Assembly (NCBI GenBank): GCA_963580285.1
Contig: OY757015.1
Span: 147,310,082 to 147,374,081, forward strand
DNA length: 64,000 nt
Direction: 5' to 3'
Origin: Lucinisca nassula
Taxonomy: Eukaryota; Mollusca; Bivalvia; Lucinida; Lucinidae
Under the pieces are notes generated by a model. The model was given only the letters and a program-made list of their open reading frames with translations. It made no database searches and was not told the DNA's origin. Below, in pieces: positions 1 to 10,325 of the stretch (the first letter of the stretch is position 1; each line of letters opens with the position of its first letter). The translations under genes were made by a program, and so were the position numbers.

Positions 1-74
1 TATCTCAGTCCTGGGCAGGCTTATACATAAGGAGTTAACCAGTACATTGCACTTTCTTTCACCAGAAACTTATA

Positions 75-279
75 CAGTAAAATTCCTTTATTAAGACCAT
101 TTTTGGGACTGTTCAAAAGTGGTCTTAAAGACCACTTTTGAACAATCCCAAAGGTGGTCGTTGACCAGAGGACACTTTATGCAGAAAACACAAATAAAGA
201 TGGCTACAACCTACTAAATAAGCTTTTTAAAGGAGAATTAGCCTTAATTGTAGGTGGTCTTAATAGCAGAATTTTACTG
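75..279. mobile_element. Tc1/mariner-type MITE, copy 1
   Basis: A 205-bp element begins CAGTAAAATTC and ends with the inverted form GAATTTTACTG. It is flanked by TA on both sides, which is the Tc1/mariner target signature. Inside is a hairpin built on AAGTGGTCTTAAAGACCACTT. It has no coding capacity. A TTAA close to the right end is the site used by piggyBac-type insertions in two other copies of this family. Confidence 0.7.
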
Positions 280-281
280 TA

Positions 282-437
282 ACTGCCATTCTTGAATCAG
301 CAGAAGAGAGAGAATGACCGTAGAAAAAGTTTCGTGATCAGTCTCCACGAAAGAATGTTGCCGACCTCGGCAGACATCGAACCCGCATAGTCCTGATCAC
401 CAGTCAGACGGCCTCCGACTGAGCTGCCGAGGCCAGC
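282..437 (-). mobile_element. tRNA-derived SINE (family S2)
   Basis: Read on the minus strand, the right 75 bp resemble a tRNA head, with an A-box-like GGCAGCTCAGTCGG and a B-box GGTTCGATGTC. The body then runs AACATTCTTTCG...GGTCATTCTC...CTGATTCAAGAA. The same body is seen near 5960-6125 and 15567-15690. It lacks the mature tRNA fold needed for a tRNA gene call. Confidence 0.6.
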
Positions 438-540
438 TGATCATGAAGTAGTTTCTATGGTAATTATCTCCCTTTGGCTGATTTAAGAAGGGCAGTTGTA
501 AGTTTCAGGTTAAAATATAGCTAGTGCTCTGTACTGTTTA
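438..540 (+). mobile_element. S2 SINE body fragment, inverted relative to neighbour
   Basis: Headless S2 body (GATCATGAAGTAGTTTC...GGCTGATTTAAGAAGGGCAG) in the plus direction, abutting the minus-strand S2 copy. The two form an inverted pair. Confidence 0.45.
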
Positions 541-652
541 AAAGCTTATGTTTAAAACTGTCAAGGGAAAGTGTTTATTTAAACTGAATTGCTCAGCATG
601 ACCTTAATAGCGCTGACTTGGCTGTTCAGATAATATCCCCAAACCAAACGAA

Positions 653-893
653 AAGGCCCCTGCCCATAGGGCTAGGAGAAATAGATTGGGCTGCAGAAGA
701 TCTTAGCCTGCCCAGGCAATGTGGTGCGAGTCAGACCGTCCAATTGGTTTCATTGGGTGGCAGGGCTTAAAACGTCATTTCATCTTAGTGTCGGGTAAAA
801 GTCTCACAAAATTGGAAGCAGTGTCTCCAAAATGACCTAAATAGTGTTGATGTGGTTGTTAAACCTCTATTCAAACAAACAAACCAAACAAAA
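653..893 (+). mobile_element. AAAC-tailed SINE (family S3), degraded copy
   Basis: Starts GCCCCTGCCCATAGGG and ends TTAAACCTCTATTCAAACAAACAAAC. An internal part is missing compared with the roughly 300-bp full copies. S3 copies share AATTGGAAGCAACGTCTCC and GACGGGGACGTTAAACC near the 3' end. S3 is called a SINE because several copies have long target duplications and an A-rich tail. Confidence 0.7.
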
Positions 894-908
894 ATGCCAA
901 GCATGACT

Positions 909-1118
909 TAACCCTTATCCTGCTGCATAAATTAATTAAGCCACACCCATTGCTGACTATCAGCCAATCAAATTACTTAATATATAATATATTGGTTCAG
1001 TTCACAAACTCCATGACAAACAGTTTAGATCCTGATCAGATGGCTTCTTAAGAAGCCATCTGATCTGGATCTGCACTGTTTGCAAAGGTAGGGGTAGTTG
1101 TGAATAGCAGGATAAGGT
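909..1118. mobile_element. piggyBac-type MITE, copy 1 (right end eroded)
   Basis: TTAA precedes CCCTTATCCTGCTG on the left. The right end is the inverted CAGGATAAGG, with the final TTAA lost. The core palindrome is AACAGTTTAGATCCTGATC... with centre GCTTCTTAAGAAGC. An extra half palindrome follows at about 1120-1160. Confidence 0.65.
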
Positions 1119-1367
1119 TTCTTCAAAAGCCATCTGATCTGTATCTGCACACAGATACTTGGGGTCAGTAGAGCTTTCTTGCAGTTAGCAGAGCGGATGG
1201 TTCAAAGCTGAATTCTTGGATTTTTTTCTCTTTATTTTTTTTTGCATTTAAGCATACTTGAACAACACCTTAATCCATACAAATGGTTGTCACATCTAGA
1301 AATTAGTTTGAAAATAATGATATTTTATGGATAGGATAAAATTACTTAAAGATAAACAACTTCGATA

Positions 1368-1768
1368 GTAAAAGACCACCCTTAGGGCTGTTCAAAAGTG
1401 GCCTTTAAGACCACATTTGAATAGTCCGAAAGGTGGTCTCCCACTAGAGCACACTGGATGTAGAAAACGCAAAGAAAATTTACTAGAAACCTTCTAAATA
1501 TGCTTTTAAATGTATAATTTGTCATAATTTCAGGTGGTCTTAACCCTTATCTTGCTATTCACGAAAACCTCTATCTTTGCAAACAGTGAAGGTCCAGATC
1601 AGATGGCTTCTGAAGAAGCCATCTGATCAGGATCTACACTGTTTGGCATTCAGTTTATGAATTTGTAGCAATAAATTACATCAACTAACTTGATTGGCTG
1701 ATAGACAGAAATGGGTGTGGCTTAAATGAATATTCAGCAAGATAAGGGTTAATAAGGGAATTTCACTG
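1368..1768. mobile_element. Tc1/mariner-type MITE, copy 2, split by a piggyBac-type MITE
   Basis: Same family as the copy at 75-279: GGGCTGTTCAAAAGTGG, GGTGGTCTCCCAC and a right end AATTTCACTG followed by TA. It is split at its TTAA by the element at 1550-1750. The left end (GATAGTAAAAGACCACC) is degenerate. Confidence 0.65.
1550..1750. mobile_element. piggyBac-type MITE, copy 2
   Basis: Ends CCCTTATCTTGCT and AGCAAGATAAGGG sit between duplicated TTAA. The homologous copy at 75-279 has an uninterrupted GGTGGTCTTAATAG, which serves as an empty site. The core is a palindrome of roughly 60 bp with centre GGCTTCTGAAGAAGCC. It is non-coding. Confidence 0.8.
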
Positions 1769-1857
1769 TATAAAAAGAAAACACCTGAAAATAAAAAAGA
1801 TTCCTTCCATATCATAGTGGATGTCCAGGAGAGTAAATTCTTCCCTTATGCCCAGTT

Positions 1858-1935
1858 TGTAGGGGAAACCCCAAAATGGGATACTGGCAAACAGTGCAAG
1901 CCCAGGTCAGACATGCGAAATGTCAATGACCCATT
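1858..1935. repeat. Palindromic-core repeat, diverged
   Basis: GGCAAACAGTGCAAGCCCAGG is flanked by AACCCCAAAATGGG on the left and CCCATTTTGGGGTTTC on the right, giving an outer stem around the same palindromic core found elsewhere in the window. Confidence 0.45.
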
Positions 1936-1960
1936 TTGGGGTTTCTCATAAAAAACAGTT

Positions 1961-2267
1961 GATTTGTTTGTTTGTTTGATTTGAAGTTTATCGTCCCCGT
2001 CAACATTGTAAAGGTCATTTTGGAGACGTTGCTTCCAATTTTGTGGGACTTTTACCCGACATTGAGGTGACATGAGATCTCAAGCCCTGCTGCCCAATGA
2101 AACCAATAGGGTTTATAAGCATGGTCGGGCCGACTCGGACCGCATTGCCTGGGCAGGCTTAGATCCTCTAAGCGGTTTACCAATACTCGTGTGCGGGTCG
2201 GTTTCTGCTCTGCGTGGAAGCTTCATGCAGCCCATCTATTTCTTCAAGCCCTGATGGGAGGGGGCTT
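1961..2267 (-). mobile_element. S3 SINE, near full length, with target duplication
   Basis: Full S3 body in reverse: GTTTGTTTGTTTG tail, then CCCGTCAACATTG, ending CTGATGGGAGGGGGCTT. It is bracketed by AAAAAACAGTTGAT on the left and AAAAAACGGTTGAT on the right, a 14-bp target duplication with one difference, as expected of target-primed insertion. Confidence 0.75.
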
Positions 2268-2322
2268 AAAAAACAAAAACAAAAAAAAAAACGGTTGATA
2301 GTGAGATTTTGCTGTTTATGTC

Positions 2323-2461
2323 ATTAGGGCCTCGCACTGAAAGTGTGGGTGCCCTATAGTAATCACTCTGTCCGTCCGTCTGTCTGTCCGTCTGTCCGTC
2401 CGTCCACAAATTTCTGATAGCGCTGCCGGGGCCCTAGTCAGTTTCACTGACAGCTCTAGTT
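2323..2461 (+). mobile_element. Small Helentron-like (HINE) element K
   Basis: Opens TTAGGGCCTCGCACTGAAAG with a GTGGGTGCCC hairpin and has a GTCC/GTCT microsatellite. It ends in the hairpin GTCAGTTTCACTGAC followed by AGCTCTAGTT, the same 3' plan as the larger array elements, but with no tandem core. Confidence 0.55.
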
Positions 2462-2856
2462 GACATTTCTATTGTTCATGTATTTTCAGGATACTGTTGA
2501 AGTTGTTAAAAAATTCATGGCACGAGATCCAGACCAACTTAACTTCACATTGATGTCCCTTTCGAAAGTGGCGTGAAAACAGCAATGCTGAATAGGCTAT
2601 ATAATTTATTGTGTTCCAGTCGTGGCTCTTCAGATAGTGGTCAACATGTTGTCACAGGCTTTCTATATGTTCTTCGGCATCTGGGACTGGAAAGAAAAAG
2701 CTGGAATGGAAATTAGAATGGACTGAATCAGGGGAGAATGTTCTCCATCATTACATGGGCTACTACAAAAGGAGTTAATTTCTCCCCTTTAATGGAAGGG
2801 ATACACCTTCAGGGGAGGCAACTCTTTCAAAAACATGTTTGCCTCCCTTATTAATG

Positions 2857-2924
2857 GGGGTCTACTCTCAAAGGAAAGAATTTGCTCCCTAGGAGCAAAT
2901 TCTTTCCTTTAAAAGTTGACCCCT
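2857..2924. repeat. Hairpin family III
   Basis: Palindrome with arms GGGTC..CTC.AAAGGAAAG and the reverse CTTTCCTTT..AG.TTGACCC, centred on GCTCCCTAGGAGC. The same hairpin recurs at 6244-6310 and, degraded, near 60680-60735. Confidence 0.75.
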
Positions 2925-2925
2925 T

Positions 2926-4581
2926 TATTGTCGCACCTGCTTTAGCAGGAAGACATACCGGTAGGCATGCAAGTTTCCATCCGTCTGTCCGTCCGTCCAT
3001 TCGTTCGTCCGGTTGTCCGTCCGTCTTTCCGTCAACATTTTACACTGGGTGCCTTGTCATCGCAACTCCTCCTACAGTTTCATACCGATTATTTTGAAAC
3101 TTTGCGTCTCTTTTTGCCATGGTATGAGGATGCCCATGTGGTTTGGACTTTATCGTCTGATCAATTTTTGTCACTTTTTCCACATTGTGAACCTAGTCAT
3201 TTTTAACCTTCACTTGATATATGATAGGTATCTCTTGTCATTGCAACTCCTCTTACAGTTTATGTCGCACCTGCTTTAGCAGGAAGACATAGGCGAGCAA
3301 GTTTCCATCCATATGTCTGTCCATCCGGGCAAACATGTCAGGTTTAGGGCCTAGTGTCCAGATTGATAACAATAGAAATGATAGAAAATGATTGTTAAAC
3401 AATAGATTTATTCCGTAAATAAAAGGTTTAGGAGGTTAGCCCCTAATCCAAACAAAAGAGAAGAACAAAAGAAATAGCCCTTAAACCTGACATGTTGGGA
3501 TGTCCGTTCGTTCGTCTTACATCTGATCAAGGTTTCAACTAAACACTGGATGCCCATGTGGTTTGGACTTTATCGTCCGATCAATTTTTGTCACTTTTTC
3601 CACATTGTGAACTTAGTTCATTTTTAACCGTCAATTGATATATGATGGGTACCTCTTGTCATCGCAACTCCTCCTGCAGTTTTATACCGACCATTTTGAA
3701 ACTTTGTGTGTGCTTTCGCCATGGTTAGAGGATGTGCATGTGGTTTCGACATAATTCTCAGAATATTTTTTTTTTCACTTTTTGCACATTGTGAACTTTT
3801 AGGCTTTAGTTGATATACATAGGTACCTCTTGTCATCGCAACTCCTCTTACAGTTTTATATTTGTCATTTTGAAACTTTGTGTGTGTTTTTGCTATGGTA
3901 AGAGGATGTGCATGTGGTTTGGACATTATCTTCGGATCAATTTTTATCACTTTTTCCACATTGTGAACTTAGTCATTATATCAATAGGTACCTCTTGTCA
4001 TTGCAACTCCTCTTACAGTTTTATACCAATCATTTCTAAACTTTGCATGTGCTTTTGCCATGGTATGGAATGTGCATGTGATTTCGACATAATTCTCAGA
4101 ATATTTTTTTTTGCTTTTTGCGCATTGTGAACTTAGTCATTTTTGAGCTTCAATTGGTATACCATAGGTACCTCTTGTCATTGCAACTCCTCTTACAGTT
4201 TTTTTGGACTTAATCTTTGAATCAATTTTTGTCACTTTTTCCACATTGTGAACTTAGTCATTGTTAACCTTCCGTTGATATATGATAGGTACCTCGTCAT
4301 CGCAACTCATCTTACAGTTTTATACTTGTCATTTTGAAACTTAGCTTGTGTTTTCTCCATGATATGAGAATGTTCATATGCTTTGGATATAATTCTTGGA
4401 TCATTTTAGTTCATTTTATCACGTTGCGAACTTTGTCAGTTTTTTACCTCACATATATAGGCTAGGGATTCTTCTCAAAGCCCTATATTCATTTCTTCTG
4501 CCTTAAATAAAGTTTATTTTTTGTGTTGGGCAGGTGGGGAGCAGGTGCGACATCAACTTCACCGAAGTTGAATTTCTGGTT
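2926..4581 (+). mobile_element. HINE-type array element A
   Basis: 5' end TTATTGTCGCACCTGC with hairpin CCTGCTTTAGCAGG, then GTCC/GTTC microsatellite. The core holds irregular units with CTCTTGTCATTGCAACTCCTC and TTTTTCCACATTGTGAAC. The 3' end has subterminal GCAGGTGCGACAT, the hairpin CAACTTCACCGAAGTTG and TTCTGGTT. A second 5' end of the same family lies at 3258. Short ORFs here are translations of the array. Confidence 0.6.
3333..3495. mobile_element. Short MITE inside element A
   Basis: A 163-bp AT-rich insert with terminal inverted repeats ACATGTCAGGTTTAGGGC and GCCCTTAAACCTGACATGT, placed within the GTCC-rich leader of the nested element A copy. No clear target duplication. Confidence 0.6.
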
Positions 4582-5028
4582 GGAGGGACAAGACTAGTAT
4601 GCAGGAAAGAAAGTAGAAGTTCAGAAAGTTGTCCCCCTTTAAAATCTGTCACATGTGTCCATTCTGGTTAAGTTGAGACATGCATTGCAGCTAAATGTGG
4701 TAGAGATGATTGTTGCCATTCCGCCCACTGTGTTCTTTTACATTATGTTCCATACTTTTGAACTACGCTGGCTTTCTATGGAGTTTGCTGGCTTTCTGTT
4801 GGCAATTAAATGATATGTTGCTATCAATGGGCTATGTTTAATTTTATTATATACCTAGAAATATTAATGCTGACTACTATCAAATTACAGAATCCCTGTA
4901 TTACTCCACTTGTGTTTCCTGATACAATATCACAGTTCTTTAAAACGAGGCTACCTGTCCGGCATTCTCATCACATGAACAAGTCCATGAAATGAACACC
5001 GCCCTAAACCCCATTTTATACACATGTA
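4582..5028. other. No gene seen
   Basis: AT-rich sequence with only short ORFs and no recognisable domain or RNA. The right part (GTCCATGAAATGAACACCGCC) is the flank that usually accompanies hairpin family II. Confidence 0.5.
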
Positions 5029-5206
5029 CAGTCAAACCTGTCTTAGTGGCCACCTCTATTAAGCAAGCAACCTGTCTTAAGCAAGCAGGCATTCAGTTCC
5101 AGAAAAAGGAAAATGCACTAAAATTCACCTGTGTTAAGCAAGCACCTGCCTTAAGCAAGCACTTTTTGAATATCCCAGAGGTGCTTGCTTAATACAGGTT
5201 GGACTG
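5029..5206. mobile_element. Tc1/mariner-type MITE with CAGTC ends
   Basis: TA-flanked 178-bp element with ends CAGTCAAACCTGTCTTA and TAATACAGGTTGGACTG. The interior repeats TTAAGCAAGCA several times. It lies inside the flank of a hairpin-II unit. Confidence 0.7.
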
Positions 5207-5263
5207 TACTTGTAGATAAAACAGGTTTAAGGGGGTATACATCATTTTCCTTATTTTTTCCTT

Positions 5264-5336
5264 CAAGTCATAGGTTGTTGGTAACCGTTAGAACCACCTC
5301 AATGAAGTGGTTCTAACGAGCGCCCATAACCTATGT
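5264..5336. repeat. Hairpin family II, copy
   Basis: Palindrome with arms CATAGGTTGTTGGTAACCGTT and the inverted AACGAGCGCCCATAACCTATG, centred on GAACCACCTCAATGAAGTGG. Confidence 0.7.
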
Positions 5337-5470
5337 TTGGAGTAGAAATAAGAAAAATTTCACAGATTTTCAACTCTGGAGATGTGCAAAAATGCTCTTT
5401 GTTGCACGGGTGTGTTATCGTTACGTTGTCACTAGAAAGCAGCCATGTGAGATATGCAATAATAAATAGG

Positions 5471-5683
5471 TGTTTGTTTGTTTGTTTGTTTTAAGGTTTA
5501 ACATCCCCGTAAACACTATTTAGGTCATTTTGGAGATATTGCTTCCAATTTTGTAGGACTTTTACCCGACATTGAGATGAAATGACATCTCAAGCCCTGC
5601 CACCCAATAAAACCAAAAGGCTTATATTATGCATTGGATGGTCTGACACACCTTTTTACCTAGGCAGGCTTAGTCCTTCTAAG
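5471..5683 (-). mobile_element. S3 SINE, 5'-truncated
   Basis: GTTTGTTTGTTTGTTT tail followed by the S3 body as far as CTTCTAAGCGG, where the next S3 copy begins. Confidence 0.7.
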
Positions 5684-5958
5684 CGGTTGTTTGTTTGAAT
5701 TAGGTTTATCATCCCCGTCAACACTATTTAGGTCATTTTGGTGATGCTGCTTCCAATTTTGTGGGACTTTTACCCGACTTTTAGATGAAATGACATCTCA
5801 AGCCCAGCCGCCAGATAAACCAAAAGGTTTATATACATTGGACACACCACCTTGCCTGGGCAGGCTTAGTCCTTCTAAGTGGTTTACGAGTACTCATGTA
5901 TGGTCAGTTCCAGCTCTGCATGGAAGCAGCATGCAGCCAATCTAAATCTTCAATGATG
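5684..5958 (-). mobile_element. S3 SINE, tandem second copy
   Basis: Begins TTGTTTGTTTGAATTAGG immediately after the first copy and runs through to CAGCCAATCTAAATCTTC. Confidence 0.7.
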
Positions 5959-5959
5959 G

Positions 5960-6150
5960 GTGAGTGGTTGGGGCGAAGATTGTGGGTTTGATCCTACTGG
6001 GTCCAGCAACATCCTTTCGTAAAGATTGATGATGAATTTTTTTCTGTGGTCATTCCCTGCCTTCTGCTGACTCAGGAAGGGCAGTAGTCAGTTTCTTGGG
6101 AAAGATGGTACACTGTACTGGTTAACTATTAAATTAATAAGCTGGCAGGA
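5960..6150 (+). mobile_element. tRNA-derived SINE (S2)
   Basis: tRNA-like head GGGTGAGTGGTTGGGGC with B-box GTGGGTTTGATCC. The S2 body follows: CAACATCCTTTCGTAAAG and CTGACTCAGGAAGGGCAG. Confidence 0.55.
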
Positions 6151-6243
6151 CATGATCTAAGGGTTGGCTGGGCTGTTAAGGGGAATGGCTACACCTTGAG
6201 GGGTGGCAACCCCTCAAAAATATTTTTGTCTCCCATGTCAATA

Positions 6244-6310
6244 GGGGTCAACTCTTAAAAGGAAAGAATTTGCTCCTGAAGAGCAAATTCTTTCCTTTAA
6301 GAGTTGACCT
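6244..6310. repeat. Hairpin family III, second copy
   Basis: Arms GGGTCAACTCTTAAAAGG and the inverted CCTTTAAGAGTTGACC around GCTCCTGAAGAGC. Just upstream is a small stem GAGGGGTGGCAACCCCTC. The same pairing of stems precedes the copy at 2857. Confidence 0.8.
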
Positions 6311-6693
6311 CTTTTTTCCATGGGTCAGAGCTTATACAAAAGTGAACAGAAGTTCCGAAAGTTGTCTCCATTTGAAAAATGATGGAAAAATCTACCAGGT
6401 GTTCCTATTACCCTTAAGATCCAAACCAAATCAAAACCTCCCCAGAAGGCAGTCCTCAATACAGTTGTTATTCATATACCCCACAACCTTGTAGCACCGT
6501 TTATTATATAGAGTTTATTTGTAATAAACAAAAGATCATCCCAACAAAAGTTTTATAGAGAGGTTGTGGCTACTTTGACATTGCACTACATGTATTCAGA
6601 AAAGCTATATGACAAAAATGTTTGCCATCAAAAATGAAATGTTGCAGGATTACTTCTGATTTCCAGTGTAAAAAAACCATGTTATATCCAACA

Positions 6694-6765
6694 AAAATGT
6701 ATATATTATAAAGAAAAATGACCATGTATGGTCATTTTTCCATAAAATCTATACATTTTTGCAAT
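6694..6765. repeat. AT-rich hairpin
   Basis: AAAAATGTATATATTATAAAG...AAAATGACCATG is followed by its inverse CATGGTCATTTT.. and ..ATAAAATCTATACATTTTT, giving a hairpin of about 70 bp with small mismatches. A related degraded hairpin lies at 7978-8047. Confidence 0.55.
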
Positions 6766-6878
6766 CCATCCTCTTTAAACCATGTTATCTTCACATCACG
6801 AAAACACGCCTATATAATTTTGACCCCCTTGAACCCCACTTTTATATTGTAAAACTGGGGTTTCCTGGGGTACACCTA

Positions 6879-6992
6879 ATTTTTCTTATTTCTGCTCTAA
6901 AATATAGATTGTGGGTACTTGTTAGAACCGCCTCGATGAGGCGGTTCTAACAAGTGCCCACAATCTATATTTTGAGCAGAAATAAGAAAAAT
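6879..6992. repeat. Hairpin family II, long perfect copy
   Basis: A stem of about 56 bp with a GAT loop: TTTTTCTTATTTCTGCTC, ATAGATTGTGGGTACTTG and GAACCGCCTC on the left, inverted on the right, with a one-base length difference. Flanks match the copies near 5264, 24054 and 49553. Confidence 0.8.
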
Positions 6993-7249
6993 ATCACAAT
7001 TTTTCTTCTTAAAATTTTCATTTTTATGGCGACAAAGTGGCAATGTATTTGTATAGGCGTGTTTGCGTAATGATGTAAATGGATGTTTACCCGTATATGT
7101 TCTTTGTTTTTAAACTTTATGGGGTAGTTGGGTGTAAACCGTAAAAATCCGAAAAATTTGGACACCTGAAGGACTTGCTGTAATTCTAATTTATGTCAAA
7201 TTTGTTTCACAGTCCGGCAAGGAGTCCCAACAGGTATGGATGGAATGGC

Positions 7250-7312
7250 AAATAGTGTAGATCCTGATCAAACTGCTCCTCTGATCTGGGTCTGCACTGT
7301 TTGCTTAGGCCT
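7250..7312. repeat. Palindromic-core repeat, diverged
   Basis: AATAGTGTAGATCCTGATC on the left and GATCTGGGTCTGCACTGTTT on the right form the arms. It lacks the TTAA/CCCTT termini of the piggyBac-type MITEs. Confidence 0.5.
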
Positions 7313-7672
7313 ATCTGTCTCAATATTTAGGATCATTTCCCCACTTTCTCTGGAGATGAAACAAAATGACCCACAAGAGTTGATGTGTCGTAAAACCCAA
7401 AACAATCGATCAACAATCTTCGTCAGCTTTGATGTGTTTGTATCCCGTGGCCAAAACACTTAAAAATAGATGGGTATGTTTGCTAGACCCTCAAGTCAGG
7501 TGAGAATCAATAAACTTAATTTCATACACATAAAGCAAAGAACAAAAAAGCTAATCAGAGCTACTTCATGACAAAACTGGCCCTTCATATAGATAATATA
7601 CAGAAACATGATGCCAATAGTGAATGGCCTGGCTTCTATTGAAGTGCAATACAATCTCTCTTTTTAACCCTT

Positions 7673-7872
7673 GTCCTGCTGAATATTCATATATGCCACA
7701 CCCACTACCGATTATCAACCAATCAGATTAACTGTAGCAAATTATTACAACAAATTCACAATCTGAATGACAAACAATGTAGATCCTGATCAGATGGCTT
7801 CTTCAGAAGCCATCTGATCTGGATCTACATTGTTTCAAAGAAAAGGCATATCCGGGCTCAGCAGAACAAGGG
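7673..7872. mobile_element. piggyBac-type MITE, copy 3
   Basis: TTAA-CCCTTGTCCTGCTG at the left and CAGAACAAGGG-TTAA at the right. The core palindrome is AACAATGTAGATCCTGATC with centre GGCTTCTTCAGAAGCC. It belongs to a subfamily with AAGGCATATCCGGG, shared with the copy at 17200. Confidence 0.8.
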
Positions 7873-8051
7873 TTAACACTGTTGTTGGTATCCAAGCAGA
7901 AACCATAGTTAGTTAAATAAAAAACAAAACAAAAAAAAAAACATATATAAACAAAACATCAACAAAAAAAAAAAAAAATTATAGAGAGAAATGACCATTT
8001 TATGCTCATATTTCTATATAATCTATTATTTATTTTGGTATCCATCTTTAA

Positions 8052-8360
8052 CCCTTATCCTGCTGAATAAATTAATTTACCCACACCCTTTTCTGACTGA
8101 CTATCCACCAATCAAATTACTTGATATAAGGTGTATGATCACTTCACGAACAGCATGACAAGACCCCTCCATGGTGGAGTGGTTACACTAATCGCCTTGT
8201 AAACCAGGGGTCACAGGATCAATCCCGGGCTTCTCCAGTCTTTCAGATGAGTCTTTTAACTGAAGTCCCATCTCCGTATGACCTTAGCTGTTGATGAGCT
8301 CAAACACTGAAACAGCATGACAAACAGTGTAGATCCTGATCAGAATCACAGCCCATTAGA
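8052..8360. mobile_element. piggyBac-type MITE, copy 4, split by a SINE and truncated
   Basis: Left end TTAACCCTTATCCTGCTG is present. The element runs to ACAGCATGACAA, is interrupted by the SINE at 8162-8310, and resumes ACAGCATGACAAACAGTGTAG. The right half is missing. Confidence 0.65.
8162..8310 (+). mobile_element. tRNA-derived SINE (family S1) with 13-bp target duplication
   Basis: tRNA-like head CATGGTGGAGTGGTTACAC with B-box GATCAATCCCGGGC, then the tail CCGTATGACCTTAGCTGTTG. Perfect duplication AACAGCATGACAA on both sides. The same family occurs at 62739 and 63855. Confidence 0.8.
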
Positions 8361-8498
8361 AAAACACATCCTGTGATATAAACAGTATTTACCCAAAATA
8401 TTCAGACACCTCACCTCCTTAACATTCCTGTTGTAAAATTTGAACAAGTATAATTTACTGCCGGATTTGTGTCTTAGAATAGGGATATGAGTGCCAAA

Positions 8499-8570
8499 CA
8501 GTGTAGACCCAGATGAGATGCCGCAGAATGCAGCATCAGTTCTCATCTGGGCCCACAATGTTTGCTCAGG
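8499..8570. repeat. Palindromic-core repeat, diverged
   Basis: CCAAACAGTGTAGACCCAGA and TCTGGGCCCACAATGTTTG form arms around GATGCCGCAGAATGCAGCATC. Confidence 0.5.
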
Positions 8571-8865
8571 CCTGTCTGTCCGAATATTGGTAGATGGGTA
8601 AGATGCTTTCATGAGTATGGATTCCATATAGGTATTTTCAGCCTGAAGGATGCCGAAGCTGTTCAGAATCTAGGCTGAGCCGAGGTTCCAAACAGACTGG
8701 GCATCCTGACAGTTAAAAATGTCTATATCAAACCCTTAGGTATGAAAGATATTTTTTCCTGAATACCACAACTTTTCTTTTCGAAATATTAATTATTTTT
8801 TATGTCAAAGTTAGGCACATTAGTTTTGCATTGAAGTATACACTATGGTCTAGATCTTACTTGGT

Positions 8866-9105
8866 TGAGGTTTAAGGTACCCATCAACACTATTAGGTCA
8901 TTTTGGAGATACTGAGATGAAAGACATCTCAAGCCCAATGAAACAAATAGGGTGAAACTAGCTAGTCTGGCCCAGAAAACATGTACACTCCATATTTTTC
9001 AGTTCTGTGGTGTATTCCTTGCTTCCAAAGGATAACCCTTTTATAGAACATATTTATTTGCATTGACGGTGTGACTCGCACCACTTTGTCTGGGCAAACC
9101 ATCTT
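8866..9105 (-). mobile_element. S3 SINE, rearranged
   Basis: S3 3' part (GAGGTTTAAGGTACCCATC, GACATCTCAAGCCCAATG) and head part (GACTCGCACCACTTTGTCTGG) are separated by foreign sequence containing AGGATAACCCTTTTATAGAAC. That segment also occurs at 33341. Confidence 0.5.
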
Positions 9106-9264
9106 GTTTAGTAGTATCTGCACAGAACTGCAGTTGCAGTTATAAATACCTCTGGACATATAACATTTTCATGTTAATGTTGACAGACACGTTTATGAAG
9201 GAAGAAATAACTATGAATGAACAGTTGAATAAAAAGATTTAAACTATATACCAGCAACATATTA

Positions 9265-9385
9265 AGATATACAGGGGGTATTTTAATGGTTCCGAAGTGG
9301 TATATTGGGGGTATTTTAATGCTTCTTAAAGATATACAGGGGGTATTTTAATGGTTCCAAAGTGGCATACCAGGGGTATTAATAA
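9265..9385. repeat. Short tandem duplication
   Basis: AGATATACAGGGGGTATTTT plus ATGGTTCC.AAGTGG occurs twice, about 64 bp apart, followed by a third partial unit. Confidence 0.65.
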
Positions 9386-10325
9386 ATCCAAAGTTGCCAT
9401 GAGCCACTCATCTATTGTTTTTTCTTTTTTCTTTTGAACAATTGCCTTCCTTGATCAAGTGAAATCACAAAGGATTGGTTTTCCAGAAGATTATTACAGA
9501 AAGTAATCAGGTAAATAAAAGTGTTATGTCTCACAAGGAAATGAAATACAACTCAGATTGTTATACCATAAAATCCAAAAATTCTTTGAGGACTTGTAAT
9601 TATGTAACCCCACCAGAGGGGAGGGGTACATTTTTTTTTTTCGGTGCTGATCCCATTTGTGTCAACATAGCCTGTTTGATGCACTATATCTCCTGAACCT
9701 ATGGATGGTTTCTGACCATGGATGGTTTCTGACCAATACTTACATTATTAGGATGGGGGAAAACAGTTGTTAGGTTATGATGACCTTGACCTCATTTTCA
9801 ATGTCGCAGGCTCCCAAAATAGTCAATTTTGGAACTTTTTTTTCAAGGTCACAGGCCCTCTAAAACAGTCAATTTTGGGCCAAAAATGGCTTGTCTGCAA
9901 TCTATCTCGTTAACAAATTGATTAATTTTAGTCAAACTTTGTACAATATATCGCTACAACATACTGCAGATTTGATTAGGTTTAGGTATTGGCAACCTTG
10001 ACCTTTTTTTCAAGGTTACAGGTCTGCACTATATCTCATTAACAAATTGATTAATTTTGGTACAAAATATCATTACAACATACCACAGATTTGATTAGAT
10101 TTTGGTGACCTTGGCCTTTTTTCAAGGTCACAGGCCCCCGTAAACTAACAATTTTGGGCCAAAAATGGCTTATCTGCACTCTTAAAGTCAAAGGGTCCTG
10201 AAACCTGTTCTTTTGGGTCCAAAAAATGGCTTATCTGTACCCCATATCATTTAATGTTAGTCAAACTCGTACAATATTTAACTACAGTCTACCAATTTTG
10301 ATAAGATTCTGGTGATCTGACCTTT

